From assembly GCF_900100665.1 (NCBI RefSeq), contig NZ_FNCS01000001.1, forward strand, positions 541,119 to 605,118: a stretch of DNA of 64,000 bases. The letters are read 5' to 3'. Position 1 is the stretch's first letter, and every line of letters begins with the position of its first letter. This document shows, in pieces, positions 1 to 9,600 of the stretch. The DNA comes from Pelagibacterium luteolum (GTDB taxonomy: Bacteria > Pseudomonadota > Alphaproteobacteria > Rhizobiales > Devosiaceae). Made by a program: the position numbers and the translations under genes. Below the pieces are notes generated by a model. It ran no database searches and was not told where the DNA came from. It was given only the letters and a program-made list of their open reading frames with translations.

Positions 1-99
1 CGTCGGCGCGACTGGATTACGAGCGGCGAGCTGGTTGCGCCCGATACCGAAACCGCCGAGCGCCTGTGGCTGGAGCGAACCTATGGAGCCCGGCCATGA
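1..99 (+). CDS. 3' end of a small ORF upstream of hisH (possibly DUF2628 family)
   Basis: Only the last 32 codons are present, open from base 1 and ending RTYGARP before a TGA. The stop overlaps the hisH start codon (ATGA at 96-99), so the gene is probably translationally coupled to the histidine operon. The visible tail is hydrophilic and has no diagnostic motif. In many Hyphomicrobiales a small DUF2628 membrane protein sits between hisB and hisH, and the position fits. The family name is inferred from position only. Confidence 0.5.
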   Translation, partial: RRRDWITSGELVAPDTETAERLWLERTYGARP

Positions 100-746
100 C
101 CCAGACCGTCGCGATCATCGATTACGGCGCCGGCAATCTCAAATCGGCGGAAAAAGCCTTTTTGCGCGCCGCGCAGGAGACTGACACGAAGGTGCTGGTC
201 AGTGCTGACGCCGAAGCCGTGCGCCTGGCCGATCGGATCGTCTTGCCCGGCGTGGGTGCCTTTGCCGATTGCATGGCAGGGCTCGACGCCGTCGCGGGCA
301 TGCATGAGGTCCTGAACGAAAAAGTCATCGAGGGTGGGACCCCGTTTTTCGGCATCTGCGTCGGCATGCAATTGCTGGCCAGCGTCGGGCGCGAAAAAGT
401 CGAAACGCTGGGGCTGGGCTGGATCGACGGAGCGATTGAAAAGATCGTGCCGAGCGATGCGACGCTCAAAGTGCCACATATGGGCTGGAACACGCTCGAT
501 ATCGCAAAGCCGCATGCCCTCCTCGATGGGATTGAGACGGGCGAAGATGGGCTGCACGCCTATTTCGTGCACTCCTATCACATGCGGGTCGAACACCCCG
601 GCGACGTGATCGCCACCGCCGATTATGGCGGACCGATCACCGCGATCGTCGGGCGTGACAATATCTTCGGCACCCAGTTCCACCCTGAAAAGAGCCAGAC
701 GCTCGGCCTGGCCCTGATTTCCAACTTTTTGAAGTGGCGTCCATGA
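96..746 (+). CDS. hisH: Imidazole glycerol phosphate synthase, glutamine amidotransferase subunit HisH
   Basis: HisH releases ammonia from glutamine and passes it to HisF, which makes imidazole-glycerol phosphate and AICAR in histidine synthesis. The 216-residue protein is a class I amidotransferase. The nucleophile is Cys88 in [11 protein letters not shown], and His196 and Glu198 in GTQFHPEKS complete the triad. The ATG at 96 is preferred over an earlier GTG because it overlaps the upstream stop and gives the family's usual length and N-terminus ([11 protein letters not shown]). The stop overlaps the hisA ATG by 4 bases. Confidence 0.97.
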   Translation: MTQTVAIIDYGAGNLKSAEKAFLRAAQETDTKVLVSADAEAVRLADRIVLPGVGAFADCMAGLDAVAGMHEVLNEKVIEGGTPFFGICVGMQLLASVGREKVETLGLGWIDGAIEKIVPSDATLKVPHMGWNTLDIAKPHALLDGIETGEDGLHAYFVHSYHMRVEHPGDVIATADYGGPITAIVGRDNIFGTQFHPEKSQTLGLALISNFLKWRP

Positions 747-1474
747 TCCTTTTCCCAGCCATCGACCTCAAGGACGGCCAATGCGTCAGGCTCAAGCTTG
801 GCGACATGGAGCAGGCAACTGTCTTTAACGACGACCCGGCAGCGCAGGCCAAGAGTTTTGAGGCTCAGGGGTTCGAATATCTCCACGTCGTCGATCTCAA
901 TGGCGCCTTTGCCGGCGAGAGCGTCAATGGCGCGGCGGTAGATGCGATCTTGAAGGCCGTGGATTTCCCCGTGCAGCTCGGCGGCGGTATCCGCACGCTG
1001 GCCCATATCGAAAGCTGGCTCGACAAAGGTCTGGCGAGGGTGATCCTCGGAACTGTCGCCGTGCGCGATCCCGCGCTGGTCAAGGCCGCCTGCAAGGCGT
1101 TTCCCGGGCAGGTGGCGGTTGGGATCGACGCGCGCGGCGGCAAGGTGGCGGTGGAAGGTTGGGCCGAAACGTCCGAGCTGACCGCAATCGAATTGGCGCA
1201 GCGCTTCGAGGGCGCCGGCGTTGCGGCGATCATCTATACCGATATCGATCGCGATGGTGTCCTGAAGGGCATCAATTGGCCCTCGACGCTGGAACTGGCC
1301 AACGCGACGACAATTCCAGTCATTGCCTCAGGTGGACTGGCCGGCATCGAGGACGTACGGCGCATGATCGAGCCGGATGCGAAAATCCTCGAAGGCGCGA
1401 TTTCGGGCCGCGCCTTGTACGACGGGCGTATTGATTCACGTGAAGCACTGGCGCTTTTGAGGGCCGCGGCGTGA
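743..1474 (+). CDS. hisA: Phosphoribosylformimino-5-aminoimidazole carboxamide ribotide isomerase HisA
   Basis: HisA is the (beta/alpha)8 isomerase that opens the ribose of ProFAR to give PRFAR, the HisF substrate. The 243-residue protein begins [12 protein letters not shown], with the catalytic Asp8 of the family. The C-terminal phosphate-binding GG motifs are visible in VIASGGLAG and in the GAISGRALY stretch. The ATG at 743 overlaps the hisH stop (ATGA). The stop in turn overlaps the GTG of the next small gene, which is a very compact arrangement. The last codons also contain a parS-like 16-mer at 1432-1447. Confidence 0.97.
   Translation: MILFPAIDLKDGQCVRLKLGDMEQATVFNDDPAAQAKSFEAQGFEYLHVVDLNGAFAGESVNGAAVDAILKAVDFPVQLGGGIRTLAHIESWLDKGLARVILGTVAVRDPALVKAACKAFPGQVAVGIDARGGKVAVEGWAETSELTAIELAQRFEGAGVAAIIYTDIDRDGVLKGINWPSTLELANATTIPVIASGGLAGIEDVRRMIEPDAKILEGAISGRALYDGRIDSREALALLRAAA
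1432..1447 (+). promoter_or_regulatory. parS-like palindrome (site 1), inside hisA
   Basis: TGATTCACGTGAAGCA matches 14 of 16 positions of the ParB-binding parS consensus TGTTTCACGTGAAACA and keeps the TTCACGTGAA core. It lies in the coding region of hisA close to its end. It equals, on the other strand, the site at 28741-28756. Function is inferred from similarity to parS only. Confidence 0.45.
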
Positions 1475-1812
1475 GCACGGTGCGTGGCCGGCCCTTTCCC
1501 TGGCTGCCCTATGCCATAACGCTGGTGCTCATCATCCTCTTTGCGGTGTTTCCGATCCTTTCGGTTTGGATCGTCTATCTCATCGCCGATCCAAATGGCT
1601 GCCGCGTGGATGAGGCGGGTGTGTACCCATGCATCGTCAACGGCACCGACATCGGGGGTCTATTGGCCTTCATGGGCGTATTGGGCTGGCTGATGCTGGC
1701 CACAGTGCCCATGGGCGGAACGGCGCTGCTGTTCTGGGGGATTGCGCTTTTGAGCCATATTATCTATCGCCGCTACAAAGCCGACCGCGACCGCATGCGC
1801 GATCCGCAATGA
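1471..1812 (+). CDS. Small two-segment membrane protein between hisA and hisF, function unknown
   Basis: I do not recognise a family. The 113-residue product has a hydrophobic stretch at about residues 10-36 ([17 protein letters not shown] onward), a short loop with two Cys ([13 protein letters not shown], possibly a disulphide outside the membrane), and a second long hydrophobic stretch at about 60-96. It ends in a basic tail ([13 protein letters not shown]). The GTG start overlaps the hisA stop (GTGA), so it is translated as part of the histidine operon although nothing links it to histidine synthesis. Coding use looks like that of its neighbours. Confidence 0.8.
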   Translation: MSTVRGRPFPWLPYAITLVLIILFAVFPILSVWIVYLIADPNGCRVDEAGVYPCIVNGTDIGGLLAFMGVLGWLMLATVPMGGTALLFWGIALLSHIIYRRYKADRDRMRDPQ

Positions 1813-1831
1813 GAAACGGAGGGGTCCAGTC

Positions 1832-2596
1832 ATGACCCTCAAGGCCCGCATTATTCCCTGTTTGGACGTTAAGGACGGTCGCGTCGTCAAGGGCGTCAAT
1901 TTCGTCGATCTGCGCGATGCTGGCGATCCAGTCGAGGCGGCGATTGCCTATGACGCGGCGGGAGCGGACGAATTGTGCTTTCTCGACATCGCCGCCAGCC
2001 ATGAGGGGCGTGATACGATTTTCGACGTCGTGGCGCGGACCGCCGAGCATTGCTTCATGCCGGTGACCGTCGGCGGTGGCGTGCGGTCCAATGACGATAT
2101 CCGCAAGCTGCTTTTGTCGGGTGCCGACAAGGTATCGATCAATTCCGCCGCCGTTGCAGATCCAGACTTCGTGGCCCGGGCGGCGGATAAATTCGGCAAT
2201 CAGTGCATCGTCGTTTCTGTCGACGCCAAGCGCGGTGAGAGCGGGACATGGGAAATCTTCACCCATGGCGGGCGCAAACCGACGGGGATCAATGCCGTGG
2301 AGTTCGCCATTGGCGCGGTCGAGCGCGGGGCCGGCGAATTGCTGGTGACCTCGATGGATCGCGACGGCACAAAATCGGGGTTCGATCTTCAATTGACGCG
2401 AACGATTGCCGATGCGGTCGAGGTCCCGGTGATCGCCTCTGGTGGGGTTGGCACGCTCGACCATTTGGTCGATGGGGTGAGAGAGGGCCACGCCACGGCT
2501 GTCCTCGCCGCCTCGATCTTTCACTTCGGGACCTATACGATCGGTGAGGCTAAGGCACACATGGCGGCCGCCGGCATTCCCATGCGGCTCGACTGA
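1832..2596 (+). CDS. hisF: Imidazole glycerol phosphate synthase, cyclase subunit HisF
   Basis: HisF uses ammonia from HisH to convert PRFAR to imidazole-glycerol phosphate and AICAR. The 254-residue (beta/alpha)8 barrel starts [21 protein letters not shown], with the catalytic Asp of the first strand in LDVKDG. Later VSVDAKRG and [13 protein letters not shown] carry the second catalytic Asp and the phosphate-binding loops. A good ribosome site (GGAGGGG, about 10 bases upstream) precedes the ATG. It follows the small membrane protein gene by 19 bases and precedes hisE by 10. Confidence 0.97.
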   Translation: MTLKARIIPCLDVKDGRVVKGVNFVDLRDAGDPVEAAIAYDAAGADELCFLDIAASHEGRDTIFDVVARTAEHCFMPVTVGGGVRSNDDIRKLLLSGADKVSINSAAVADPDFVARAADKFGNQCIVVSVDAKRGESGTWEIFTHGGRKPTGINAVEFAIGAVERGAGELLVTSMDRDGTKSGFDLQLTRTIADAVEVPVIASGGVGTLDHLVDGVREGHATAVLAASIFHFGTYTIGEAKAHMAAAGIPMRLD

Positions 2597-2606
2597 GGGG
2601 GGAAAG

Positions 2607-2927
2607 ATGACACTGACCATCGAAGCGCTCGACGCGCGGCTGGCCGAACGGGCCAAGGCTTCGCCGGACGAATCTTATACCGCCAAGCTTTTGTCCAAAG
2701 GCACGGCCAAGTGCGCGCAAAAGCTCGGCGAAGAAGCGACCGAAGCGGTGATCGCTGCCGTCAGCGGCGACAAGGCCGAACTGACCAAGGAAAGTGCCGA
2801 TCTCATCTATCATCTCCTTGTGCTGCTGCGTTCTGAAGGCGTTGCGCTTGATGCGGTGATGGCCGAACTCGACAGCCGGACCGCGCAATCGGGGCTGGCT
2901 GAAAAAGCCGCGCGGACGCAAGACTGA
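2607..2927 (+). CDS. hisE: Phosphoribosyl-ATP pyrophosphatase HisE
   Basis: HisE removes pyrophosphate from phosphoribosyl-ATP, the second step of histidine synthesis. It is a 106-residue all-alpha MazG-like protein, a free-standing HisE rather than the HisIE fusion. The motifs [13 protein letters not shown] and [14 protein letters not shown] carry the acidic metal-binding residues. The ATG at 2607 is preferred because GAGGGGGGAAAG lies just upstream and the protein then has family length. coaA follows after two bases. Confidence 0.95.
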   Translation: MTLTIEALDARLAERAKASPDESYTAKLLSKGTAKCAQKLGEEATEAVIAAVSGDKAELTKESADLIYHLLVLLRSEGVALDAVMAELDSRTAQSGLAEKAARTQD

Positions 2928-2929
2928 TC

Positions 2930-3877
2930 ATGCCGAAAAAAATCGCCTACGCGCCCTATCTGCAGTTTTCGATCGAAGAATGGGCGCGGCTGCGGGCCGA
3001 CGAGCCGATGACGCTCGATGTCGAGGACATCAATCATCTGCGCGCCCTCAACGATCCGATCTCGCTGGCTGAGGCCGAAATCGTCTATCTGCCGCTGACG
3101 CGCCTGCTCTCGTTTTATGTCGAAGCCATCCAGGGCATCCACCATGCCTCGACCCGGTTTCTGGGCCACAACGGCGCCAAGGTGCCGTTCATCATCGGGG
3201 TTGCCGGTTCGGTGGCGGTGGGGAAATCGACGACGGCACGTATCCTGCGCGCCCTGCTTCGCCGCTGGCCGACATCGCCCAAGGTGGATCTGATTACGAC
3301 CGATGGGTTCCTCTATCCCAATAAGGTGCTCGAAGAGCGCGGGCTGATGCAGCGCAAGGGGTTCCCCGAAAGCTATGACCGCGCTGCGTTCGTCGAATTT
3401 TTGGCGGCGATCAAATCGGGCAAGCCCAAGGTCACGGCCCCGACCTATTCGCATCTGGTCTATGACGTCGTGCCCGATCAGACGATCACTGTCGAAAACC
3501 CCGACATCCTGATCGTTGAAGGGCTCAATATCCTCCAGCCCGGCGAATTGCCGCGCAACGGCACGCCGATCGTCTTTGCCTCCGATTTTCTGGACTTTTC
3601 GATCTATATCGATGCCGATGAGGATGTGCTGGAGGCCTGGTATGTCGAGCGCTTCATGAAGCTACGCGAAACCGCATTCCGCGATCCCAAAAGTTTTTTC
3701 CGCCGCTTTGCCGAATTGAGCGAGCTGACGGCGATATCGACGGCAAAATCGATCTGGCAATCGATCAATCTGCCGAATCTGCGCGAGAACATCCTGCCGA
3801 CACGTGGACGTGCCGATCTGGTGCTCAAGAAGGGCGCCGATCATGCCATCCACGAGGTGTCGTTGCGGAAGGTTTAG
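2930..3877 (+). CDS. coaA: Type I pantothenate kinase CoaA
   Basis: CoaA phosphorylates pantothenate in the first step of coenzyme A synthesis. The 315-residue protein has the family's N-terminus ([10 protein letters not shown]), a Walker A loop [12 protein letters not shown] at about residues 90-101, and the following [12 protein letters not shown] segment typical of type I enzymes. Location directly after hisE is the usual arrangement in Hyphomicrobiales. Its stop overlaps by 4 bases the stop of the convergent kinase gene. No separate promoter is visible, so it is probably read from the histidine operon. Confidence 0.97.
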   Translation: MPKKIAYAPYLQFSIEEWARLRADEPMTLDVEDINHLRALNDPISLAEAEIVYLPLTRLLSFYVEAIQGIHHASTRFLGHNGAKVPFIIGVAGSVAVGKSTTARILRALLRRWPTSPKVDLITTDGFLYPNKVLEERGLMQRKGFPESYDRAAFVEFLAAIKSGKPKVTAPTYSHLVYDVVPDQTITVENPDILIVEGLNILQPGELPRNGTPIVFASDFLDFSIYIDADEDVLEAWYVERFMKLRETAFRDPKSFFRRFAELSELTAISTAKSIWQSINLPNLRENILPTRGRADLVLKKGADHAIHEVSLRKV

Positions 3878-4875
3878 ACTGCGATCCCCTCGCCGCGTGC
3901 CAAAACCTTCAAATCGGCTACAGGCCTTGCGCCGTAGTGCGAGATGACTTCCGACGCGGCGAGGCAGCCGAGTTTTAAGGCTTCTTCCATCGATTGGCCG
4001 CGTGCTGTGGCGAGGAGGAAGCCGGAGGCGAATAGATCGCCGGCGCCGGTCACATCGACCACCTTGTCGACCGCAAAAGCGGGGACAGAGACGATTTCGC
4101 CGTTCCTGATCGCCATGGCGCCGCGCGAGCCCATGGTGACGGCGGCAATTTCGGCGTCCTCGGCAAGCTGGCGAACGGCGACGTTGATGTCGTCGGTTTC
4201 ATAGAGCGCCTTGGCCTCTTCGATATTGGCAAAGACATAGTCCATGGTCTTGGACTTGATGAGGTCGAGGAACTCGTTGCGGAACCGGTTGACGCAGAAC
4301 GGGTCCGAAAGCGTGATCGCGGCGGGCCGGTCTGCCTTGTGCGCATAATGCGCGGCCAGAACGAAGGCCTTTTTCGCTTCCGCCGGATCCCAGAGATAGC
4401 CTTCCATATAGGTGATGGAAGCGCTCTGGATGGTCTCTTCAACGATATCGGCTTCGGTCAGATGCTGGCAGGCGCCGAGATAGGTGTTCATCGTCCGCTC
4501 GCCATCGGGGGTGACGAGGATCATCGAGCGCGCCGTGGCCGGTCCGTCGCGCAGATAGTCGGTCTCGTAGGAAATACCCTTGGAGTCGAAATCGTCGCGG
4601 AAAACCAGCCCGAGTTCGTCTTCGGCGACCTTGCCCACAAACGCCGCGCGACCGCCCAGTGCGGCGACGCCGGCAGCGGTGTTGGCTGAGGAGCCCCCGG
4701 GAATTATCGATTTTTCGGACGGCATCTTGGCGTAGAGGTCCGCCGAGCGATCTGCCTCGATCAAATGCATGATCGATTTGCGCATGCCCTCGTCGATGAG
4801 GAATTTTTCGTCGATCGGGGCGATTACATCGACGATGGCGTTGCCGATGGTCAGGACGTCGAACCGCGTGGTCAT
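3874..4875 (-). CDS. PfkB-family carbohydrate/nucleoside kinase, adenosine kinase-like
   Basis: A 333-residue ribokinase-fold kinase that most resembles the adenosine kinase-like proteins common in Hyphomicrobiales. Signature 1 is [23 protein letters not shown]. Signature 2, [18 protein letters not shown], contains the catalytic Asp of the GAGD anion hole. The N-terminus [18 protein letters not shown] is typical, and the start at 4875 (MTTRFD) gives it. The gene lies 41 bases after nth on the same strand and probably shares its transcript. Substrate is inferred; other PfkB substrates cannot be excluded. Confidence 0.88.
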   Translation of the reverse strand: MTTRFDVLTIGNAIVDVIAPIDEKFLIDEGMRKSIMHLIEADRSADLYAKMPSEKSIIPGGSSANTAAGVAALGGRAAFVGKVAEDELGLVFRDDFDSKGISYETDYLRDGPATARSMILVTPDGERTMNTYLGACQHLTEADIVEETIQSASITYMEGYLWDPAEAKKAFVLAAHYAHKADRPAAITLSDPFCVNRFRNEFLDLIKSKTMDYVFANIEEAKALYETDDINVAVRQLAEDAEIAAVTMGSRGAMAIRNGEIVSVPAFAVDKVVDVTGAGDLFASGFLLATARGQSMEEALKLGCLAASEVISHYGARPVADLKVLARGEGIAV

Positions 4876-4916
4876 CGGCGCTCCGCAAAAAATGTGTGAG
4901 ATATTGAACCGGGGAC

Positions 4917-5597
4917 TTACGGCATAGCGCGAGGCGGCGCAACCGCCCCGGGCGCGGGAGTCTTGTCGGGGTAACGGCACCACTGAGCGATGATGCAATT
5001 GTAGCACGCGGGCTTACGCGCCTTGCAGATGTAGCGCCCGTGCAGGATCAGCCAGTGATGGGCGTGCAGCAGATAGGGTTTCGGCACGCGCTTTTCGAGT
5101 TTCAGTTCGACCGCCAGAGGCGTCTTGCCTGGCGCGAGGCCCGTTCGGTTGCCGACCCGAAACAGATGCGTGTCGACGGCGATCGTCGGTTGGCCGAACC
5201 CGATATTGAGCACGACGTTGGCGGTTTTGCGTCCCACCCCCGGCAGGGCTTCGAGCGCCTCGCGCGTATCGGGGACCTCGCTGTTATGGTTGGCGATCAG
5301 CGCCTGGCTCAAAAGAAAGACGTTCTTGGCCTTGTTGCGATAAAGCCCGATGGTTTTGACATGGTCCCGTATGGCGTCTTCACCCAGTGCCACCATTCTT
5401 TCCGGCGTGTCGGCAATGGCAAACAGCGCTTTTGTCGCCTTGTTGACGCCCACGTCGGTAGCCTGTGCCGACAGCACCACGGCAACAAGAAGCGTAAAGA
5501 GGTTCACATAGTCCAGTTCGCCCTTGGGCTCGGGATCATGGGCGGCAAAAGCTGCGAAAATCGCTTCGATCTCGGCTTTGGTCAAAGGCTTGGGCAT
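4917..5597 (-). CDS. nth: Endonuclease III (DNA glycosylase/AP lyase) Nth
   Basis: Nth removes oxidised pyrimidines and cleaves the abasic site in base excision repair. The 226-residue protein shows the helix-hairpin-helix LPGVGRKTANVVL with catalytic Lys124, the catalytic Asp142 in VDTHLFRVGNR, and the 4Fe-4S ligands Cys191, Cys198, Cys201 and Cys207 (C-x6-C-x2-C-x5-C). I chose the ATG at 5597 (MPKPLTKAEIEAIF). A longer reading frame exists but overlaps the divergent DUF2244 gene and its extra residues look non-coding. It probably forms a unit with the downstream PfkB kinase. Confidence 0.95.
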   Translation of the reverse strand: MPKPLTKAEIEAIFAAFAAHDPEPKGELDYVNLFTLLVAVVLSAQATDVGVNKATKALFAIADTPERMVALGEDAIRDHVKTIGLYRNKAKNVFLLSQALIANHNSEVPDTREALEALPGVGRKTANVVLNIGFGQPTIAVDTHLFRVGNRTGLAPGKTPLAVELKLEKRVPKPYLLHAHHWLILHGRYICKARKPACYNCIIAQWCRYPDKTPAPGAVAPPRAMP

Positions 5598-5673
5598 GGG
5601 TGCGGCACGATGTGATTTGATTTCGGTCTCGTCTTTGGTTTTAGAATGGCCCAAAGGCCAAAAGGCAAGTCCG

Positions 5674-6141
5674 ATGACCCAGAGCCCGCTCTTTGCCGCA
5701 TTGTTGACCCCGCACCGTTCGCTTTCGCCGAAGGGGATCAAGCTGACGATCGCGATCTTTGCGGGGCTTGCCGCCATTCCCGGCCTTGCATTCTTTTCCA
5801 TGGGCGCCTGGCCGGTCGTGGGGCTGATGGGCATCGATGTCTTGATCCTTTATTGGGCGCTGACGGCCTCGCTCAAGGACAAGGATGCGTTCGAGGAAAT
5901 CACCCTCTGGCCGGACGCGCTCGATATCAGGCACGTGACCAAGACGGGGCGCGAAACCGCGCTGAGCTTCAATCCTTTCTTTGTCAGGTTCTCGGTCGTG
6001 CGCGACAATGAGGATCGCGTGACCGCGCTCAAGATACTGACCCGTGATGGGGAGTTTGAGGTGGGCAAATTCCTCACGCCCGACGACAAGGCCAGTTTCG
6101 CTGCGGTCTTTGCTCCAGCGCTGCATAGGGCCAAGGCGTAA
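5674..6141 (+). CDS. DUF2244 family membrane protein
   Basis: A 155-residue protein with an N-terminal membrane hairpin at about residues 22-65 (IKLTIAIFAGLAAIPGLAFF, then WPVVGLMGIDVLILYWALTA) followed by a soluble beta-rich part. This matches the alphaproteobacterial DUF2244 integral membrane family, whose function is unknown. DUF2244 genes commonly lie opposite nth, and here the two genes diverge from a 76-base gap. The ATG at 5674 is chosen to avoid overlap with nth. Confidence 0.8.
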   Translation: MTQSPLFAALLTPHRSLSPKGIKLTIAIFAGLAAIPGLAFFSMGAWPVVGLMGIDVLILYWALTASLKDKDAFEEITLWPDALDIRHVTKTGRETALSFNPFFVRFSVVRDNEDRVTALKILTRDGEFEVGKFLTPDDKASFAAVFAPALHRAKA

Positions 6142-6184
6142 AAATCGGGTCGTGCGGCATGCGCTTCCGCCCTATTATATGGCC

Positions 6185-7057
6185 ATGAACGCGAACGCAC
6201 CCATCACCGTGATCCCCGAAGCCGAGACCTATCGGATCATCGCCCGGGCCATCGAATATCTCTCGGTTCCCGGCCCCGAGGCCGCCGATGTTACAGCGCT
6301 CGCCCACGCGCTGTCGATCAGCGAGCGCCAGCTTGTTGAAACCTTCCGCCGCTGGTGCGGGCTGACGCCCAAGAGCTTCGCCCAGGCCGTCGCACTCGAT
6401 CACGCTCGCAAATTGCTGCGCGATAATCTGTCCGTACTCGATACGAGTTATGAACTGGGGCTTTCGGGTCCGTCGCGGCTTCATGATCTGTTCGTCACCT
6501 ATGATGCGGTGCCTCCCGGCATCTATCGCGCCAAGGGGGCCGGGCTGGAGGTTGATTGGGGCTTTGCACAATCACCCTTTGGTCGCGTCTGTCTGATGAT
6601 GACGCAATATGGGGTCGCGGGGATTTCTTTTGCCGACGAGCACGGCGACGACCATGCGTTCAACGATCTGGCAACGCGCTGGCCCAATGCGAAGTTCAAT
6701 CGCAACGACGCGGTGATCGCTCCGATCGTTTCGCGGATTTTCGATCCCCAGCGCTGGGACCCTGAACAGCCCGTGCGCTTGGTGATGATCGGGAGCCAGT
6801 TCGAGATCAAGGTCTGGGAAACGCTGCTCAAGGTGCCCGCCGGCCGTGCTGCGACCTATGGCGAAGTGGCGCGTGCGGTGGGCCGTCCCGATGCCGCCCG
6901 GGCCATCGGACGTGCGGTGGGTCGCAATCCGATCTCGTTTGTCGTTCCCTGCCACCGCATCGTCGGCTCGACTGGAGCGCTCACGGGCTATCATTGGGGC
7001 ATTGTTCGCAAGCGGGCCATATTGGGTTGGGAAGCCGGGCTCGTCGCGTCTAGCTGA
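6185..7057 (+). CDS. AraC-type DNA-binding domain fused to methylated-DNA--protein-cysteine methyltransferase
   Basis: This 290-residue protein resembles Ada without its N-terminal zinc/methyl-phosphotriester domain. Residues about 15-115 form an AraC-like helix-turn-helix (LSISERQLVETFRRWCGLTP). Residues about 120-290 form an O6-alkylguanine transferase with the suicidal Cys256 in VPCHRIVGSTGALTGYHWG and the arginine-finger helix ATYGEVARAVGRPDAARAIG. It probably repairs O6-methylguanine; whether it still regulates genes is open. An ATG two codons upstream (6179) is an equally possible start. No good ribosome site is visible. Confidence 0.9.
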   Translation: MNANAPITVIPEAETYRIIARAIEYLSVPGPEAADVTALAHALSISERQLVETFRRWCGLTPKSFAQAVALDHARKLLRDNLSVLDTSYELGLSGPSRLHDLFVTYDAVPPGIYRAKGAGLEVDWGFAQSPFGRVCLMMTQYGVAGISFADEHGDDHAFNDLATRWPNAKFNRNDAVIAPIVSRIFDPQRWDPEQPVRLVMIGSQFEIKVWETLLKVPAGRAATYGEVARAVGRPDAARAIGRAVGRNPISFVVPCHRIVGSTGALTGYHWGIVRKRAILGWEAGLVASS

Positions 7058-7132
7058 TATGTCGCCGGGCGCCTGGCCCGCGCCATGGAACCTTCGGGCG
7101 TTCGGAGTCTTGGCACACTGATCCCCTTTTCA

Positions 7133-8164
7133 ATGTGCCCGAAAGCCAGCGTGACAAAAACTGCCCTTATCGTGATTGCGGTTCTCGCCAGCATTGCCCT
7201 GCTGGTTTTTTTTGGCGAACTGTTGATGCTGCTGTTTGCCGCGATCCTGATCGCGGCTGTGCTCGATTCGGGCGTCGCGCTCATAAAGCGCTTTCTTCCC
7301 ATTCACCGCCTTGTCGCTTTGATCCTCACGATCGTTATCTCGATCATGCTGGTTGGGTTCGCGCTGGTTGCCGGTGGCATGACCATCATCGACCAGCTCG
7401 ATGCCCTGAGTGGGGTTTTGGGCGATGCGTGGCGCATGCTGGCCGATCAGCTCAACGATTGGGGCGTGCCCGTTTTGCGCACCTTCAATGCGGAAGACAT
7501 CTGGGAGCGCCTGCCTGAACCGCAGACAATGTTTGGCGGCGCGGGCGCGGTGCTTGGCACGGGATTCGGCATGCTCTCGAACCTTGTGATCGTCTCGCTT
7601 GTGGGCATTTTCCTCGCCGCCGATCCATCGCGCTATCGCGATGGGCTGGTTCTTTTCGTGCCGGTGTGGTTCCGCCCGCGTCTTGGTGCCGTGCTCGATC
7701 GGGCCGGCGCAACCCTGCAGCGCTGGCTTGTCGGGCAATTGGCGCTGATGGTGATCGTTGGCGGTGCGACGACGGTTCTGCTGCTCGTCATGGGCGTCAA
7801 TTACGCGCTCTCGCTCGGGATCATCGCGGGTCTGTTGAACTTCATCCCGTTTTTAGGCCCGATCCTGGGCTTTGTGCCGATCGGGCTTGCGATGATCGGG
7901 CAGGACATGACGACGGCGTTGATCGTTCTGGGCGGCTATACCCTCATCCAGCAGGCCGACGCCAATGTGCTGTCGCCGTTGATCCAGGATCGGGTGGTCA
8001 ACCTCGCTCCAGCGCTGACCATCGCCTTCCTGCTTCTGATGGGCATCATTTTGGGCCCGATCGGCGTGGCACTGGCCACGCCGCTGCTGGCAGCGCTGAG
8101 AATTCTGGTTCTCGAACTCTATGTCGGCGACGTCCTGGGGGACGAGGCGGTCAAGAAGGCCTGA
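7133..8164 (+). CDS. AI-2E family transporter (TqsA/PerM-like permease)
   Basis: A polytopic protein of about 343 residues with hydrophobic segments at its N-terminus (ALIVIAVLASIALLVFFGELLMLLFAAIL), a long soluble stretch around residues 80-140, and four or five more membrane segments. The conserved block SLGIIAGLLNFIPFLGPILGFVPIGL is characteristic of the AI-2E transporter/PerM family (PF01594). Members export varied small molecules, and the substrate here is unknown. The start is uncertain: ATG 7085, ATG 7133 or a GTG at 7151 are in frame, and I chose 7133. It ends exactly where the convergent gpmA ends. Confidence 0.85.
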   Translation: MCPKASVTKTALIVIAVLASIALLVFFGELLMLLFAAILIAAVLDSGVALIKRFLPIHRLVALILTIVISIMLVGFALVAGGMTIIDQLDALSGVLGDAWRMLADQLNDWGVPVLRTFNAEDIWERLPEPQTMFGGAGAVLGTGFGMLSNLVIVSLVGIFLAADPSRYRDGLVLFVPVWFRPRLGAVLDRAGATLQRWLVGQLALMVIVGGATTVLLLVMGVNYALSLGIIAGLLNFIPFLGPILGFVPIGLAMIGQDMTTALIVLGGYTLIQQADANVLSPLIQDRVVNLAPALTIAFLLLMGIILGPIGVALATPLLAALRILVLELYVGDVLGDEAVKKA

Positions 8165-8779
8165 TTAAAGTTCTTCGCTCGAGACCTTTTTGCCCTCGGC
8201 ATCGATGCCGTAAACGATCGGCGCGCCGGTCGCGATCTCGCGCTTGAGGATTTCGTCTTCACTCAGACCCTCGAGCTTCATGACAAGGGCGCGCAGCGAA
8301 TTGCCGTGGGCGGTGACGAGCACGGTCTTGCCGGCTTTGAGAAGCGGTTCGATCTCGGCTTCGTAATAGGGCAGCACGCGGGCAGCCGTGTCTTTCAGGC
8401 TCTCGCCGCCCGGAGGGGGGACGTCGTAGGAGCGGCGCCAGATATGGACCTGCTCTTCGCCCCATTTTTCCCGCGCATCGTCCTTGTTGAGACCCGAAAG
8501 ATCGCCATAGTCGCGCTCGTTGAGCTGGTGATTGCGCACGATGGTGAGATCGGTGATCTCCATTTCCTCGAGCATCAGATCGAGCGTGCGCTGGGCGCGG
8601 CTCAGGGCGGAGGTGTAATAGGCGTCCGGCACGAGGCCCTTGGCCTTGAGGGACCTGCCGGCTTTGCGCGCTTCTTCGGCACCGACTTCGGTGAGGCCGG
8701 GATTGCGCCAGCCGGTGAAGAGGTTTTTCAAATTCCATTCGCTCTGGCCGTGGCGAACGAGGATGAGCGTACCGGTCAT
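8165..8779 (-). CDS. gpmA: 2,3-bisphosphoglycerate-dependent phosphoglycerate mutase
   Basis: Interconverts 3- and 2-phosphoglycerate in glycolysis and gluconeogenesis. The 204-residue protein begins [16 protein letters not shown], carrying the phosphorylated His of the RHG motif. It also has [20 protein letters not shown] and the second catalytic His in [16 protein letters not shown]. It is shorter than the E. coli enzyme (about 250 residues), as is usual in alphaproteobacteria. It lies 11 bases after dapB and is probably the last gene of pyrF-dapB-gpmA. Confidence 0.95.
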   Translation of the reverse strand: MTGTLILVRHGQSEWNLKNLFTGWRNPGLTEVGAEEARKAGRSLKAKGLVPDAYYTSALSRAQRTLDLMLEEMEITDLTIVRNHQLNERDYGDLSGLNKDDAREKWGEEQVHIWRRSYDVPPPGGESLKDTAARVLPYYEAEIEPLLKAGKTVLVTAHGNSLRALVMKLEGLSEDEILKREIATGAPIVYGIDAEGKKVSSEEL

Positions 8780-8790
8780 AAATGTCCCTT

Positions 8791-9600
8791 TCAGTTCAGG
8801 CCGAGCACGTCGGCCATGGAATACAATCCCTTGGATTTGTCTTTGGCCCAAAGCGCCGCGGCAAGCGCGCCATCGGCAAATAGCGCCCTGTCGCGCGCCG
8901 AATGTGAGAGCGTTATGGTTTCGGCCATCGAGGAGAACAATACCGAATGCTCTCCGATGATGCCGCCGCCGCGCAGGGTGGCAAAGCCGATCGAACCGGG
9001 TTCGCGGGGGCCGGTGTGACCGTCGCGCACGCGCACAGAATTGTCCGCCAGATCGATGGCTCGGCCCTCGGCCGCCGCCTCGCCCAAAAGCAATGCCGTG
9101 CCCGAGGGGGCGTCGACCTTGTGGCGATGATGCATTTCGACGATTTCGATGTCGAATCCGGTATCGAGGGTGGCTGCGGCTTTTTTGACCAACGCGGCCA
9201 GAAGGTTAACCCCAAGGCTGAAATTGCCCGATTTGACGATCGTCGCCCCGGCTTCGCCGGCCTTGGCGATTGCCGCGTCGTCTTCGGGTGAGCAGCCCGT
9301 TGTGCCGATGACGTGAATTTTGCCGGATGCGGCGATGCGGTGGGCCAGTTCGACGGTAAACGCAGGCGTCGTGAAATCGATGACGGCGTCGCTTGCAGCC
9401 AGCAGCGCGTCGAGATCGTCGGTGATCGTGATACCGACCGGCTCGGCTCCGACAAGCGCCCCGGCGTCCTTGCCGAGACTGTCGGCCCCTGCCCGCTCGA
9501 TCGCTGCAGCGAGCGTCAAATCCGGATGCGCGAGGACAGCGGCGATATTGGCGCGGCCCATGCGGCCGCCGGCGCCGACGATGCCGATCTTGAGTGTCAT
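8791..9600 (-). CDS. dapB: 4-hydroxy-tetrahydrodipicolinate reductase DapB
   Basis: DapB makes tetrahydrodipicolinate on the path to lysine and diaminopimelate, the latter needed for peptidoglycan. The 269-residue protein has the NAD(P)-binding loop GAGGRMG at residues 8-14 and the substrate signature [20 protein letters not shown] with the catalytic His pair and Lys. Its ATG follows the pyrF stop with no base between (TAGATG), so translational coupling to pyrF is likely. Confidence 0.97.
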   Translation of the reverse strand: MTLKIGIVGAGGRMGRANIAAVLAHPDLTLAAAIERAGADSLGKDAGALVGAEPVGITITDDLDALLAASDAVIDFTTPAFTVELAHRIAASGKIHVIGTTGCSPEDDAAIAKAGEAGATIVKSGNFSLGVNLLAALVKKAAATLDTGFDIEIVEMHHRHKVDAPSGTALLLGEAAAEGRAIDLADNSVRVRDGHTGPREPGSIGFATLRGGGIIGEHSVLFSSMAETITLSHSARDRALFADGALAAALWAKDKSKGLYSMADVLGLN

